This document shows positions 14,462-24,089 of a stretch of DNA of 64,000 nucleotides, piece after piece. Every line of letters begins with the position of its first letter. Positions within the stretch are counted from its first letter, which is position 1. Origin of the DNA: Burkholderia sp. WAC0059 (GTDB lineage Bacteria > Pseudomonadota > Gammaproteobacteria > Burkholderiales > Burkholderiaceae); assembly GCF_002870125.1 (NCBI RefSeq), contig NZ_PNEO01000007.1, forward strand, positions 170,657 to 234,656, written 5' to 3'. The position numbers and the translations under genes are program-made. Under the pieces are notes generated by a model. It worked only from the letters and a program-made list of their open reading frames with translations, ran no database searches and was not told where the DNA came from.

Positions 14462-15566
14462 ATGGAAGCGGAACGTCTCAACGCGATCGAAGCCTCTCTG
14501 GCCGACCTGCGCCATCGCGCGGACGAGCTACGGGGGTATCTTTGACTACGACGTAAAGGCCACGCGGCTCGTCGAAGTCAACAGGGAACTCGAAGACCCC
14601 GACGTCTGGAACGACGCGAAGCACGCCCAGGCGCTCGGCAAGGAAAAGAAACTGCTCGAAGACGTGGTCGACATCCTCTCGGCGATCGACACCGATCTGC
14701 GCGACACGCATGACCTGTTCGAGATGGCGCGCGAGGAAAACGACGAGGACACGCTGCTCGCCTGCGAAGCCGATGCCGCCGCGATCGAGGCGCGCGTCGC
14801 CGGCGTCGAGTTCCGCCGCATGTTCTCGAACCCGGCCGACCCCAACAGCGCGTTCATCGACATCCAGGCCGGCGCCGGCGGCACCGAGGCCTGCGACTGG
14901 GCTTCGATGCTGCTGCGCCAGTACCTGCGCTACTGCGAGCGCAAGGGCTTCAAGGCCGAAGTGCTCGAAGAGTCCGAAGGCGACGTCGCCGGCATCAAGA
15001 GCGCGACGATCAAGGTCGAGGGTGAATACGCCTACGGCTTTTTGCGCACCGAAACGGGCATCCACCGGCTCGTGCGCAAGTCGCCGTTCGACTCCTCGGG
15101 CGGACGCCACACGTCGTTCTCGTCGGTCTTCGTCTATCCCGAGATCGACGACTCGTTCGAAATCGACGTCAACCCGGCCGACCTGCGCATCGACACGTTC
15201 CGGGCATCGGGCGCGGGCGGCCAGCACATCAACAAGACCGATTCGGCCGTGCGGATCACGCACATTCCGAGCGGCATCGTCGTGCAGTGCCAGAACGACC
15301 GCTCGCAGCACCGCAACCGCGCCGAGGCCATGGCGATGCTCAAGTCGCGCCTCTACGAGGCCGAGATGCGCAAGCGCCAGTCGGAGCAGGACAAGCTCGA
15401 ATCGTCCAAGTCGGACGTGGGCTGGGGCCACCAGATCCGCTCCTACGTGCTTGACCAGAGCCGCATCAAGGATCTGCGCACGAACGTCGAAATGAGCAAC
15501 ACGAAGGCCGTGCTCGACGGCGACCTCGACGAGTTCATCAGCGCGAGCCTGAAACAGGGCATTTGA
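14462..15566 (+). CDS. prfB: Peptide chain release factor 2 with programmed +1 frameshift
   Basis: RF2 recognises UGA and UAA stop codons. The frame opened at ATG 14462 ends at an in-frame TGA (14543-14545) in the context CGGGGGTATCTTTGAC, the classic RF2 autoregulatory shift site. Reading CTT at 14540-14542, skipping one T and resuming at GAC 14544 gives a 367-aa RF2, the normal length. The stop-codon-recognition tripeptide SPF ([10 protein letters not shown]) and catalytic GGQ ([12 protein letters not shown]) are present. The coding join is 14462..14542,14544..15566. It is followed by lysS, as in many proteobacteria. Confidence 0.97.
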
Positions 15567-15642
15567 GCGGCGCCGGGCACACCTCGCGCCCTGCCGCACC
15601 GGAATCCGCCCGCCTTGCCGGGCCTTCGAACACCGAGCCATC

Positions 15643-17184
15643 ATGACCGAACCGAACCAGCCGAACGAGGCGCCCGAGGCGAGTGCCGCCGGAGCGGACG
15701 ACAACCCGATCATCGCCGAGCGCCGCGAAAAGCTGCGCGCGCTGCGCGAGGCCGGCGTCGCCTACCCGAACGACTTCCGTCCGACCCATCACGCCGCCGA
15801 CCTGCAGGCCGGCTACGCCGACGCCGACAAGGACGCGCTCGAGACGCGCGTGCTCGAAGTCTCGGTGGCCGGCCGCATGATGCTCAAGCGCGTGATGGGC
15901 AAGGCCAGCTTCGCGACGGTGCGCGACGGCTCGGGCCAGATCCAGTTCTTCGTGACGCCGGCCGACGTCGGCGCCGACGTCTACGAGGCGTTCAAGAAGT
16001 GGGACCTCGGCGACATCGTGGCCGCGCGCGGCGTGCTCTTTCGCACCAACAAGGGCGAGCTCTCGGTACGCTGTACCGAACTGCGGCTGCTCTCGAAGGC
16101 GCTGCGCCCGCTGCCGGACAAGTTCCACGGCCTCGCCGACCAGGAAATACGCTACCGTCAGCGCTACGTCGACCTGATCGTCACGCCCGAGTCGCGCCAG
16201 ACCTTCCTCGCGCGCACGAAGGCGATTTCGTCGATCCGCCGCTTCATGGCCGACGCCGCGTTCATGGAAGTGGAAACGCCGATGCTGCACCCGATTCCGG
16301 GCGGTGCCGCGGCCAAGCCCTTCGTCACGCACCACAACGCGCTCGACATGCAGATGTTCCTGCGCATCGCGCCCGAGCTCTACCTGAAGCGGCTCGTCGT
16401 CGGCGGCTTCGAGCGCGTATTCGAGATCAACCGGAATTTCCGCAACGAGGGCGTCTCGCCGCGCCACAATCCGGAATTCACGATGATGGAGTTCTACGCC
16501 GCGTACACCGACTACACGTGGCTCATGGACTTCACCGAGCAGTTGATCCGCCAGGCCGCCGTCGACTCGCTCGGCACGGCCGTGCTGACCTACCAGGGCC
16601 GCGAGCTCGACCTCTCGAAGCCGTTCCACCGGCTCACGATCACGGGAGCCATCCAGAAGTACGCGCCGCAGTACACCGACGCCCAGCTCGCCGACGCCGC
16701 GTTCCTGCGCGCCGCGCTGAAGCGGTTCGGCGTGGACACGACGCAGCCCGCGTTCCTCAACGCCGGCCTCGGCGCGCTGCAGCTCGCGCTTTTCGAGGAG
16801 ACGGCCGAGGCGCAGCTTTGGGAGCCGACCTACATCGTCGACTACCCGGTCGAAGTCTCGCCGCTCGCGCGCGCCTCCGACACGCAGCCGGGCATCACCG
16901 AGCGGTTCGAGCTCTTCATCACGGGCCGCGAAATCGCCAACGGCTTCTCGGAGCTCAACGACCCCGAAGACCAGGCCGCCCGCTTCAGGAAGCAGGTCGA
17001 ACAGAAGGACGCCGGCGACGAAGAAGCGATGTACTACGACGCCGACTACATCCGCGCGCTCGAGTACGGCATGCCGCCGACAGGCGGCTGCGGGATCGGC
17101 ATCGACCGTCTCGTGATGCTGCTCACCGACAGCCCGAGCATTCGCGACGTGATCCTGTTCCCGCACCTGCGCCGCGAGGATTGA
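15643..17184 (+). CDS. lysS: Lysyl-tRNA synthetase, class II
   Basis: Charges tRNA-Lys in the cytosol. The product is 513 aa. The N-terminal OB-fold anticodon-binding domain lies at about 60-180 ([21 protein letters not shown]). The class II catalytic core has motif 2 [21 protein letters not shown] and motif 3 [15 protein letters not shown] near the end. It starts 76 bp after prfB and ends just before a strong palindromic terminator. No irregularity is seen. Confidence 0.98.
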   Translation: MTEPNQPNEAPEASAAGADDNPIIAERREKLRALREAGVAYPNDFRPTHHAADLQAGYADADKDALETRVLEVSVAGRMMLKRVMGKASFATVRDGSGQIQFFVTPADVGADVYEAFKKWDLGDIVAARGVLFRTNKGELSVRCTELRLLSKALRPLPDKFHGLADQEIRYRQRYVDLIVTPESRQTFLARTKAISSIRRFMADAAFMEVETPMLHPIPGGAAAKPFVTHHNALDMQMFLRIAPELYLKRLVVGGFERVFEINRNFRNEGVSPRHNPEFTMMEFYAAYTDYTWLMDFTEQLIRQAAVDSLGTAVLTYQGRELDLSKPFHRLTITGAIQKYAPQYTDAQLADAAFLRAALKRFGVDTTQPAFLNAGLGALQLALFEETAEAQLWEPTYIVDYPVEVSPLARASDTQPGITERFELFITGREIANGFSELNDPEDQAARFRKQVEQKDAGDEEAMYYDADYIRALEYGMPPTGGCGIGIDRLVMLLTDSPSIRDVILFPHLRRED

Positions 17185-17217
17185 GTTCGCTCGCCGTCGC
17201 GCGAGCCGGACCCAACA

Positions 17218-17255
17218 AAAAAGGCGATTCGCTTTCGAAAGCGAATCGCCTTTTT
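17218..17255. terminator. Bidirectional terminator between lysS and iscX
   Basis: A perfect 38-bp palindrome centred on TTCGAA. Its arms read AAAAAGGCGATTCGCTTTC and the complement, giving a GC stem flanked by A and T runs on both sides. It lies between the convergent ends of lysS (plus) and the isc operon (minus) and can terminate both. Confidence 0.93.
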
Positions 17256-17280
17256 CACGTGCCGCGCCCGACGCGGGCGC

Positions 17281-17478
17281 TCAGAAGTCCGCGTCCTCAA
17301 TCCAGGCGGCCTGAATCGCCTCGAGGATTTTCTCGTTCGAGCGCGCGGGATCGTCGTCGAAACCGTCGAGCTCGGTGACCCAGCGATGCAGGTCCGTGAA
17401 GCGCACGTACTGCGGATCGACGTCGGGGTACCTGTCGGTCAACGCCATCGCGATGTCCTGCGTATCGGTCCATTTCAT
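17281..17478 (-). CDS. iscX: Iron-sulfur assembly accessory protein IscX
   Basis: A small acidic protein of 65 aa that binds IscS and iron and modulates cluster assembly. It starts MKWTDTQDIA and contains the family core YPDVDPQYVRFTDL, with an acidic tail including GFDDDP and IEDADF. The ATG at 17478 is chosen because it matches the usual 65-66 aa length and has AGAGGAG upstream. It is the last gene of the isc operon, 16 bp after fdx. Confidence 0.94.
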   Translation of the reverse strand: MKWTDTQDIAMALTDRYPDVDPQYVRFTDLHRWVTELDGFDDDPARSNEKILEAIQAAWIEDADF

Positions 17479-17494
17479 GACGCTCGCGCTCCTC

Positions 17495-17836
17495 TCAGTG
17501 GTTTTCCTTGGCATGGTTGATCGAGTAGCGGGGAATCTCGACCACGAGGTCCCCGTCGGCCGGCACGAGGGCCTGGCACGACAGCCGCGAGGTGGGCTCG
17601 AGCCCCCACGCCTTGTCGAGCAGATCGTCCTCGTCCTCCTCCGAGGGCGCGAGCGACTCGAACCCTTCCCGCACGATCACGTGACAGGTCGTGCAGGCGC
17701 ACGACTTCTCGCACGCGTGCTCGATTTCGATGCCGTGCTCGAGCAGCGTATCGCAGACGCTCACGCCGGGCGTCGCATCGATGACCGCGCCTTCCGGGCA
17801 CAGTTCGACATGGGGCAGCACCACGATTTGGGGCAT
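17495..17836 (-). CDS. fdx: Isc-type [2Fe-2S] ferredoxin
   Basis: A 113-aa adrenodoxin-type ferredoxin that supplies electrons to IscS/IscU cluster assembly. The four cluster ligands are visible as CEKSCACTTC (three of these cysteines) plus the later Cys in SRLSCQAL. The C-terminal region is acidic (SEEDEDDLLD), as in ISC ferredoxins. It follows hscA after 129 bp and precedes iscX. Confidence 0.96.
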   Translation of the reverse strand: MPQIVVLPHVELCPEGAVIDATPGVSVCDTLLEHGIEIEHACEKSCACTTCHVIVREGFESLAPSEEDEDDLLDKAWGLEPTSRLSCQALVPADGDLVVEIPRYSINHAKENH

Positions 17837-17867
17837 TGTGAATTCCGTATCAAATATCCGTCGTACC

Positions 17868-17893
17868 GGGCGATGCCGCCGGCGGCATCGCCC
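17868..17893. repeat. Perfect 26-bp palindrome between hscA and fdx
   Basis: Arms GGGCGATGCCGCC and GGCGGCATCGCCC meet without a spacer in the 129-bp hscA-fdx gap. Neither strand has a T-run after it, so it is not a standard terminator. It may be an mRNA-stabilising or processing hairpin inside the operon. Confidence 0.6.
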
Positions 17894-17965
17894 ATTCTAC
17901 CGGCAGCCCACGCGCGAAAGCGCGCGCGGCCGTGGCGACATGGGCCGCGTATCGGCCGCCGCGCC

Positions 17966-19837
17966 TTAGCCGATCTCGTCGAGACGCCGGCCCGCGAGCG
18001 CGCGGCGGATGCCCTTGTCCATGCGCCGCGCGGCGAATTCGTCGGTGCCCGCCGAAAGCGCCTGCGTCGCGGCCTCGATCGCGGCGGTGTCGTCGCCGGG
18101 CGCGACCGCGCGCAACGCCACGATCAACGCGTCGAGTTGCGCGCGCTCGGTCGCGTCGAGCAACTCGCTGTCGGCCGCGAGCGCGGCGGCGGTCGCCTCG
18201 ACGAGCCGTCCGGCTTCGACCTGGGCTTCGCGTAGCGCGCGCGCGCGCATGTCGACCTCGGCCGTCCTGAAGCTGTCTTCGAGCATCTTCGCGATGTCGT
18301 CGTCGGCAAGGCCGTACGACGGCTTCACGACCACCGACGCCTCGACGCCCGAATGCTGTTCGCGCGCGAACACCGAGAGCAGGCCGTCCGCGTCGACCTG
18401 GTAGGTGACGCGAATGCGCGCGGCGCCCGCGGTCATCGGCGGAATGCCGCGCAGCTCGAAGCGCGCGAGCGAACGGCAATCGGACACGAGCTCGCGCTCG
18501 CCCTGCACGACGTGAATCGCCATCGCGGTCTGGCCGTCCTTGAACGTCGTGAAGTCCTGCGCGCGCGCGACCGGAATCGTCGAATTGCGCGGAATGATCT
18601 TCTCGACGAGGCCGCCCATGGTCTCGACGCCGAGCGAGAGCGGGATCACGTCGAGCAGCAGCCAGTCGTCGCCGCTGCCGCGATTGCCGGCGAGCAGGTC
18701 GGCCTGGATCGCCGCGCCGAGCGCCACGACCTGGTCGGGATCGAGATTCGTGAGCGGCGGCTGGCCGAAGAACGTCTCGACCGCGCGGCGGATCACCGGC
18801 ATGCGCGTGGCGCCGCCCACCAGCACGACGCCCTTCACCTCGGCCGGCGCGACCTTCGCGTCGCGTAGCGCCTTGCGCGTCGGCGCGAGCGTGCGCTTCA
18901 CGAGCGACTCGACCAAAGCGGCAAAGCGGGCCTCGTCGACGCTCACGTCGACGGCGCGATCGTCGGAAAGCGTCGCACGAACGTGCGCGACAGGCACCGA
19001 CGAAAGCGCCTCCTTCGCATCGCGCGCACTGTCGAGCAGCAGGCGCACGTCCTCAGGCGAGAGCGACGCAGCGTCGAGCTGCGCCTCGTCCAGCACGTGG
19101 CGGTAGAGCACCTGGTCGAAATCGTCGCCGCCGAGCGCGGAATCGCCGCCCGCCGCGAGCACCTCGAACACGCCCTTCGTGAGCTTGAGCACGGAGAGGT
19201 CGAAGGTGCCGCCGCCGAGATCGTAGACGGCGTAGAGGCCTTCGGCGCCGTTGTCGAGCCCGTAGGCGATCGCCGCCGCCGTCGGCTCGTTGAGCAGGCG
19301 CAGCACGTTCAGACCCGCGAGCCGCGCGGCGTCGCGCGTCGCCTGACGCTGCGCGTCGTCGAAATACGCGGGCACCGTGATGACGGCGCCCACGAGATCG
19401 TCGCCGAGCGTGTCCTCGGCGCGCTGGCGCAGCGTCGCGAGAATTTCCGCGGAGACTTCGACCGGGCTCTTCACGCCGTCCACGGTGCGAATCTGCACCA
19501 TGCCCGGCGCGTCGACGAAATCGTAGGGCGCGTTCGCCGCACCCTCGACGTCGTGCTTGCCGCGGCCCATGAAGCGCTTGACCGAGACGATGGTGTTGCG
19601 CGGATCGGTGGCCGCCTCGCCTTTCGCGACGCGGCCGATGCGCCGGCCGCCGCCCGGCAGATAGCGCACCACGGACGGAAGCAGCACGTCGCCCGTTTCG
19701 TCGGGCAGCGCGTCGGGCACGCCGCTGCGCACCGTAGCGACGAGCGAATTGGTCGTGCCGAGATCGATGCCGACGGCCAGCCGCCGCTGATGCGGCGCCG
19801 GCGCCATGCCGGGTTCGGAGATTTGCAGTAATGCCAT
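17966..19837 (-). CDS. hscA: Fe-S assembly Hsp70 chaperone HscA
   Basis: A specialised Hsp70 that, with HscB, releases clusters from IscU. The product is 623 aa. The nucleotide-binding domain carries [14 protein letters not shown] (about 22-34), the phosphate loop [11 protein letters not shown] and [14 protein letters not shown]. The substrate-binding domain follows, ending in a helical lid. Length and the short N-terminal extension fit HscA rather than DnaK. It lies between hscB and fdx on the minus strand. Confidence 0.97.
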   Translation of the reverse strand: MALLQISEPGMAPAPHQRRLAVGIDLGTTNSLVATVRSGVPDALPDETGDVLLPSVVRYLPGGGRRIGRVAKGEAATDPRNTIVSVKRFMGRGKHDVEGAANAPYDFVDAPGMVQIRTVDGVKSPVEVSAEILATLRQRAEDTLGDDLVGAVITVPAYFDDAQRQATRDAARLAGLNVLRLLNEPTAAAIAYGLDNGAEGLYAVYDLGGGTFDLSVLKLTKGVFEVLAAGGDSALGGDDFDQVLYRHVLDEAQLDAASLSPEDVRLLLDSARDAKEALSSVPVAHVRATLSDDRAVDVSVDEARFAALVESLVKRTLAPTRKALRDAKVAPAEVKGVVLVGGATRMPVIRRAVETFFGQPPLTNLDPDQVVALGAAIQADLLAGNRGSGDDWLLLDVIPLSLGVETMGGLVEKIIPRNSTIPVARAQDFTTFKDGQTAMAIHVVQGERELVSDCRSLARFELRGIPPMTAGAARIRVTYQVDADGLLSVFAREQHSGVEASVVVKPSYGLADDDIAKMLEDSFRTAEVDMRARALREAQVEAGRLVEATAAALAADSELLDATERAQLDALIVALRAVAPGDDTAAIEAATQALSAGTDEFAARRMDKGIRRALAGRRLDEIG

Positions 19838-19909
19838 GAGTAATCTTTTGCGGGCCTTGCGGCCCCTCGCCTGTTACCTGGTTGTGCGCTGGTTGTGCGG
19901 CGCCCGCGC

Positions 19910-20443
19910 TCAGCCCTCGAGCCGCTCGATCTGCGCGTCGATTTCGCCCGCCACCCGCTCGATGAACATGAGCTGGCGCACCGCCTCGGCCGCGGCCTGG
20001 TCCGCGCCGCCGTCGAGCAACGCGGCAAGCTTCGCGAAGCGCGCGCGCTCGTCCTCGCGCAATTCCGCCGAAAGCGCGTCGAGCGCATCGACGTTCTTCG
20101 CGCCCACTGCGTCCTCGATGCTTTCGCGCCACTCCATCTGCTGCATCAGGAACGCCGGCTCCATGGCCGTGTTGTTCTCCGCGCCGACGTCGAGGCCGCG
20201 CAGATGCAGCAGGTAGATCGCGCGCTGCAGCGGATGGCGCAGCGTCTGGTACGCCTCGTTCGCGCGCGTGGCCCACTGCATCGCGAGACGCTTCTGCGCG
20301 TCGCCCGCCGCCGCGAAACGGTCCGGATGGACCTGGGCCTGCACGGCGCGATAAGCGCGGTCGAGCGCGTCGGCGTCGAGCGCGAACTGCTCGGGCAGAT
20401 CGAAAAGGGCAAAGTGCGTGCCGGAAAGGGAAAGCGCAGTCAT
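19910..20443 (-). CDS. hscB: Fe-S assembly co-chaperone HscB
   Basis: J-domain co-chaperone that targets IscU to HscA and stimulates its ATPase. The product is 177 aa from ATG 20443 ([14 protein letters not shown]). The J-domain has its HPD motif in [11 protein letters not shown] and the typical [11 protein letters not shown] helix. The C-terminal helical bundle contains the conserved [11 protein letters not shown] segment that binds IscU. A 16-residue upstream extension is possible in frame but unlike the family. An intrinsic terminator lies upstream, between iscA and this gene. Confidence 0.95.
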   Translation of the reverse strand: MTALSLSGTHFALFDLPEQFALDADALDRAYRAVQAQVHPDRFAAAGDAQKRLAMQWATRANEAYQTLRHPLQRAIYLLHLRGLDVGAENNTAMEPAFLMQQMEWRESIEDAVGAKNVDALDALSAELREDERARFAKLAALLDGGADQAAAEAVRQLMFIERVAGEIDAQIERLEG

Positions 20444-20515
20444 GGGGATCGTCGAGGCCGGCCGGACCGGCAAATCGTTTCGGGCGGGCAAGCGGCGCCG
20501 CGGCGCATCAAAATC

Positions 20516-20540
20516 AAAAAGGCGGCACGCGCCGCCTTTT
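20516..20540. terminator. Intrinsic terminator inside the isc operon (iscA-hscB)
   Basis: Stem GGCGGC / GCCGCC with a 4-nt loop, flanked by five A on the left and four T on the right. Read on the minus strand it gives a hairpin followed by TTTTT. It sits in the gap between iscA and hscB, where it could reduce expression of hscB-hscA-fdx-iscX relative to iscRSUA. Confidence 0.8.
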
Positions 20541-20558
20541 CGCCGCGTCGCGCGGCCT

Positions 20559-20882
20559 TCATACGCGGAACGACTCGCCGCAGCCGCACTCGTCCTTCAC
20601 GTTCGGGTTGTTGAAGCGAAAGCCTTCGTTCAGCCCTTCCCGCACGAAATCGAGCTCGGTGCCGTTGATGTAGGCAAGGCTCTTCGGGTCCACCACGACC
20701 TTCACGCCGTAGCTCTCGAACACCTCGTCCTCGGGCGCCAGATCGTCGACGTATTCGAGCTTGTAGGCAAGCCCCGAGCAGCCCGTCGTGCGCACGCCGA
20801 GGCGCAGCCCGACGCCCTTGCCGCGCCGGGTCAAATACTTCTGTACGTGCTGTGCCGCCTTTTCCGTCAACGTAATAGCCAT
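20559..20882 (-). CDS. iscA: A-type Fe-S carrier IscA
   Basis: A 107-aa A-type carrier that takes clusters or iron to apo-targets. The three family cysteines are present: one in [10 protein letters not shown] and two in the C-terminal ECGCGESF. The start [16 protein letters not shown] is conserved in the family. It lies between iscU (174 bp upstream) and hscB. Confidence 0.97.
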   Translation of the reverse strand: MAITLTEKAAQHVQKYLTRRGKGVGLRLGVRTTGCSGLAYKLEYVDDLAPEDEVFESYGVKVVVDPKSLAYINGTELDFVREGLNEGFRFNNPNVKDECGCGESFRV

Positions 20883-21056
20883 AGCGTCCGTGCCGCGCCC
20901 TCACGCCCTGCCCGACGCGACGCCCATCCGGGCTTCGCGCCGCGCAGGGCGCCGGGGCGACCCTGCCTGCATCCGAAATCGTTTATTCCAGCGCGGAACG
21001 GCATCCCGTCCGCCCCACCTTCGCCGCTTCGCTGCCAGCCCCCTCTGGAGCTTTCC

Positions 21057-21482
21057 TCAGGCCGCGGCCTGCTTCGCTTCCTCGCCTTCGGCGACCGCCG
21101 TCAGACCGCGGCGCTGGCGATAATCGGCCACCGCCGCCTTGATCGCGTCCTCGGCGAGAATCGAGCAGTGAATCTTCACCGGCGGCAGCGCCAGCTCCTC
21201 GGCAATCTGCGTGTTCCTGATCGCCATGGCCTCGTCGAGCGTCTTGCCCTTGACCCACTCCGTCACGAGCGAACTCGACGCGATCGCCGAGCCGCAGCCG
21301 TAGGTCTTGAACTTCGCGTCCTCGATAACGCCGTCCGCGCCCACGCGAATCTGCAGCTTCATCACGTCGCCGCAGGCCGGCGCGCCGACCATGCCGGTGC
21401 CGATCGTGTCGTCGTCCTTCGCGAACGAACCGACGTTGCGCGGGTTTTCGTAGTGGTCCAGAACCTTGTCGCTATATGCCAT
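21057..21482 (-). CDS. iscU: Fe-S cluster scaffold IscU
   Basis: A 141-aa scaffold on which [2Fe-2S] clusters are built. Cluster ligands Cys37 (GAPACGDVMK), Cys63 (YGCGSAIASS) and Cys106 (KIHCSILAEDA) are all present. So is LPPVK (about 99-103), the segment recognised by HscA. The ATG has AAGGAG upstream at good spacing. It follows iscS in the operon. A short Ala/Glu/Lys-rich tail extends beyond the fold. Confidence 0.98.
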   Translation of the reverse strand: MAYSDKVLDHYENPRNVGSFAKDDDTIGTGMVGAPACGDVMKLQIRVGADGVIEDAKFKTYGCGSAIASSSLVTEWVKGKTLDEAMAIRNTQIAEELALPPVKIHCSILAEDAIKAAVADYRQRRGLTAVAEGEEAKQAAA

Positions 21483-21533
21483 GATCTCTACTCCTTGATT
21501 CGTTTCGGGTCGCCCTGCGCGCCGGCGGCGCGA

Positions 21534-22757
21534 TCAGTGCGCGGCCCACTGGATGGTCGTCAGGTCGATGCCGTCCTTGTGCATTTCCCAAAGCGGCGAC
21601 AGGTCGCGCAGCTTGGCGATCTTGCCCTTCAGCAGGTTGACCACGTAATCGACGTCCTGTTCGGTCGTGAAGCGGCCCACCGTGAAGCGGATCGAGCTAT
21701 GCGCGAGTTCGTCGTTGCGGCCGAGCGCGCGCAGCACGTAGGACGGCTCCAGCGACGCCGACGTGCACGCCGAGCCCGACGATACCGCAACGTCCTTGAC
21801 GGCCATGATCAGCGACTCGCCCTCGACGAAGTTGAAACTGATGTTCAGGTTGTGCGGCACGCGCTTTTCCATGTCGCCGTTCACGTAGACCTCCTCGATC
21901 TCCGAGAGGCCGCGCAGCAGACGGTCGCGCAGCATGCGGATGCGCTCGTTCTCCGTCGCCATTTCCTCGCGCGCGAGCCGGAACGCCTCGCCCATGCCGA
22001 CGATCTGGTGCGTCGCGAGCGTGCCCGAGCGCATGCCGCGCTCGTGGCCGCCGCCGTGCATCTGCGCCTCGATGCGCACGCGCGGCTTGCGGCGCACGTA
22101 CAGCGCGCCGATGCCCTTCGGGCCGTAGGTCTTGTGCGCCGAAAACGACATCAGGTCGACCTTCAGCTTCTGCAGGTCGATTACGACCTTGCCCGTCGCC
22201 TGCGCCGCATCGACGTGGAAAATGATGCCCTTCTCGCGGCAGATCTCGCCGATCGTCTCGACGTCCTGGATCACGCCGATCTCGTTGTTCACGTACATCA
22301 CCGAGACGAGGATCGTATCCGGGCGCAGCGCCGCCTTGAAGGCGTCGAGGTCGATCAGGCCGTCCGGCTTCACGTCGAGATACGTGACGTCGAAACCTTC
22401 GCGCTCGAGCTCGCGGCACGTGTCGAGCACGGCCTTGTGCTCGGTCTTCACCGTGATGACGTGCTTACCCTTGCTCTTGTAGAAATGCGCGGCGCCCTTG
22501 ATGGCGAGGTTGTCCGACTCGGTCGCGCCCGAGGTCCAGATGATTTCGCGCGGGTCGGCGTTCACGAGCGCGGCGACGTTCTCGCGCGCTTCCTCGACCG
22601 CGTGCTCCGCTTCCCAGCCGTACGCGTGGCTGCGCGAGGCCGGATTGCCGAATTGCTCGCGCAGGTAGGGGATCATCTTGTCCACCACGCGCGGGTCGAC
22701 CGGCGTCGTCGCGCTGTAGTCCATGTAGATCGGCAGGTGGGGAATGTCGTTATTCAT
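21534..22757 (-). CDS. iscS: Cysteine desulfurase IscS
   Basis: PLP enzyme that takes sulfur from cysteine for Fe-S clusters and thiolated tRNAs. The product is 407 aa. The PLP lysine lies in [14 protein letters not shown] and the mobile-loop cysteine in [16 protein letters not shown]. The C-terminus ends [12 protein letters not shown]..., the IscS-type tail that contacts IscU. GGAG precedes the ATG. It is the second gene of the operon, 58 bp after iscR. Confidence 0.98.
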   Translation of the reverse strand: MNNDIPHLPIYMDYSATTPVDPRVVDKMIPYLREQFGNPASRSHAYGWEAEHAVEEARENVAALVNADPREIIWTSGATESDNLAIKGAAHFYKSKGKHVITVKTEHKAVLDTCRELEREGFDVTYLDVKPDGLIDLDAFKAALRPDTILVSVMYVNNEIGVIQDVETIGEICREKGIIFHVDAAQATGKVVIDLQKLKVDLMSFSAHKTYGPKGIGALYVRRKPRVRIEAQMHGGGHERGMRSGTLATHQIVGMGEAFRLAREEMATENERIRMLRDRLLRGLSEIEEVYVNGDMEKRVPHNLNISFNFVEGESLIMAVKDVAVSSGSACTSASLEPSYVLRALGRNDELAHSSIRFTVGRFTTEQDVDYVVNLLKGKIAKLRDLSPLWEMHKDGIDLTTIQWAAH

Positions 22758-22815
22758 GTATCACTCCGGGAAAATCGCGTGTTGTCTCGGTCGGTTCCGG
22801 GCGCCGTGGCCGCGC

Positions 22816-23349
22816 TCAGGAACCCGCCATGTTGAAAATGGAGTTCGGTCCTTTCGGCGCGGCATGCGCCGGCTCGACCACGGGCGCGCCGGTGCGCCGG
22901 TCGCGCAGCACCGAGGGCGCCGCACCTTCGCGCGCGCGCTGCTGGTCGACCAGATCCTTCAACGACACGGAATCGAGGTACTCCACCATTTTCTGGTTCA
23001 GCGTGGACCAGAGCTCGTGGGTCATGCAGTGGCCGTCGTGCTGCTTGGTGCCCTCGCAGGCGCCCTTGCCGCCGCACTGCGTGGCGTCGAGCGGCTCGTC
23101 CACGGCGATGATGATGTCCGCCACCGTCACGTTCTCCGCGCGGCGCGCGAGGTTGTAGCCGCCGCCCGGCCCGCGGACCGACTCGACGATTTCGTGACGC
23201 CGCAGCTTGCCGAACAACTGCTCCAGATACGACAGCGAGATGTGCTGGCGCTGGCTGATGCCTGCAAGCGTCACCGGGCCCTGCTCCTGGCGCAGCGCCA
23301 GGTCGATCATCGCCGTGACGGCGAAACGGCCTTTGGTCGTGAGTCTCAT
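22816..23349 (-). CDS. iscR: Fe-S cluster-responsive regulator IscR
   Basis: Rrf2-family repressor of the isc operon, active as the [2Fe-2S] form. The product is 177 aa from ATG 23349 (MRLTTKGRFAVTAM). A winged-helix DNA-binding domain at about 1-65 includes SLSYLEQLFGKLR and SVRGPGGGYNLAR. Cluster ligands are Cys92, Cys98, Cys108 and probably His111. The spacing from the second to third Cys is four residues longer than in E. coli IscR. The C-terminus is extended and Pro/Ala-rich. Its own promoter carries tandem IscR boxes. Confidence 0.97.
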   Translation of the reverse strand: MRLTTKGRFAVTAMIDLALRQEQGPVTLAGISQRQHISLSYLEQLFGKLRRHEIVESVRGPGGGYNLARRAENVTVADIIIAVDEPLDATQCGGKGACEGTKQHDGHCMTHELWSTLNQKMVEYLDSVSLKDLVDQQRAREGAAPSVLRDRRTGAPVVEPAHAAPKGPNSIFNMAGS

Positions 23350-23367
23350 GATGTAGGGGGAACCGCA

Positions 23368-23392
23368 ATTCTCGACAATTTTCGTCAAGTAT
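23368..23392 (-). promoter_or_regulatory. IscR type 1 operator, proximal copy
   Basis: On the minus strand this 25-bp stretch matches the E. coli type 1 IscR consensus (ATASYYGACTRWWWYAGTCRRSTAT) at 22 positions. It overlaps the -10 element and the expected transcription start of iscR, as expected for repression by cluster-loaded IscR. Confidence 0.8.
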
Positions 23393-23415
23393 AAATACAT
23401 GACTGTTCCAGTCAA
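23388..23415 (-). promoter_or_regulatory. isc operon sigma70 promoter
   Basis: On the minus strand: -35 TTGACT (complement at 23410-23415), a 16-bp spacer, and -10 TATACT (23388-23393). Both IscR-like operators overlap these elements. The start site is expected near 23380, leaving a leader of about 30 nt before iscR. Confidence 0.85.
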
Positions 23416-23419
23416 GTAT
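23395..23419 (-). promoter_or_regulatory. IscR type 1 operator, distal copy
   Basis: A 25-bp near-palindrome with core GACTGGAACAGTC, matching the type 1 IscR consensus at 23 of 25 positions on the minus strand. It covers the -35 box and spacer. Its centre is 27 bp from the proximal copy, so two dimers could bind on nearly the same helix face. A third, shortened copy (GACTGGCGTCATGTAT on the minus strand) lies immediately upstream at 23418-23433. Confidence 0.88.
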
Positions 23420-23518
23420 ACATGACGCCAGTCAGGTTATCCGGCGAACGGTGGATCGCCCGAATCGGTCGAAGGCCCGCAGCGCCATCCGACCCGTTTT
23501 CCGCTTTCGCGCCTGCTA

Positions 23519-24001
<483 letters not shown>

Positions 24002-24089
24002 CGAACCGTGGACTGCGTGGAGAAGACGGGAAGCCGCGATTATACAAAGGGCGCGATGAGTCTGCCGGACCCCGCGCCGCCGCTCGCGC

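Noticed and set aside
17868..17893. Palindrome hscA-fdx considered as a terminator
   Set aside because: No T-run follows on either strand, so it is listed only as a repeat or possible processing hairpin.
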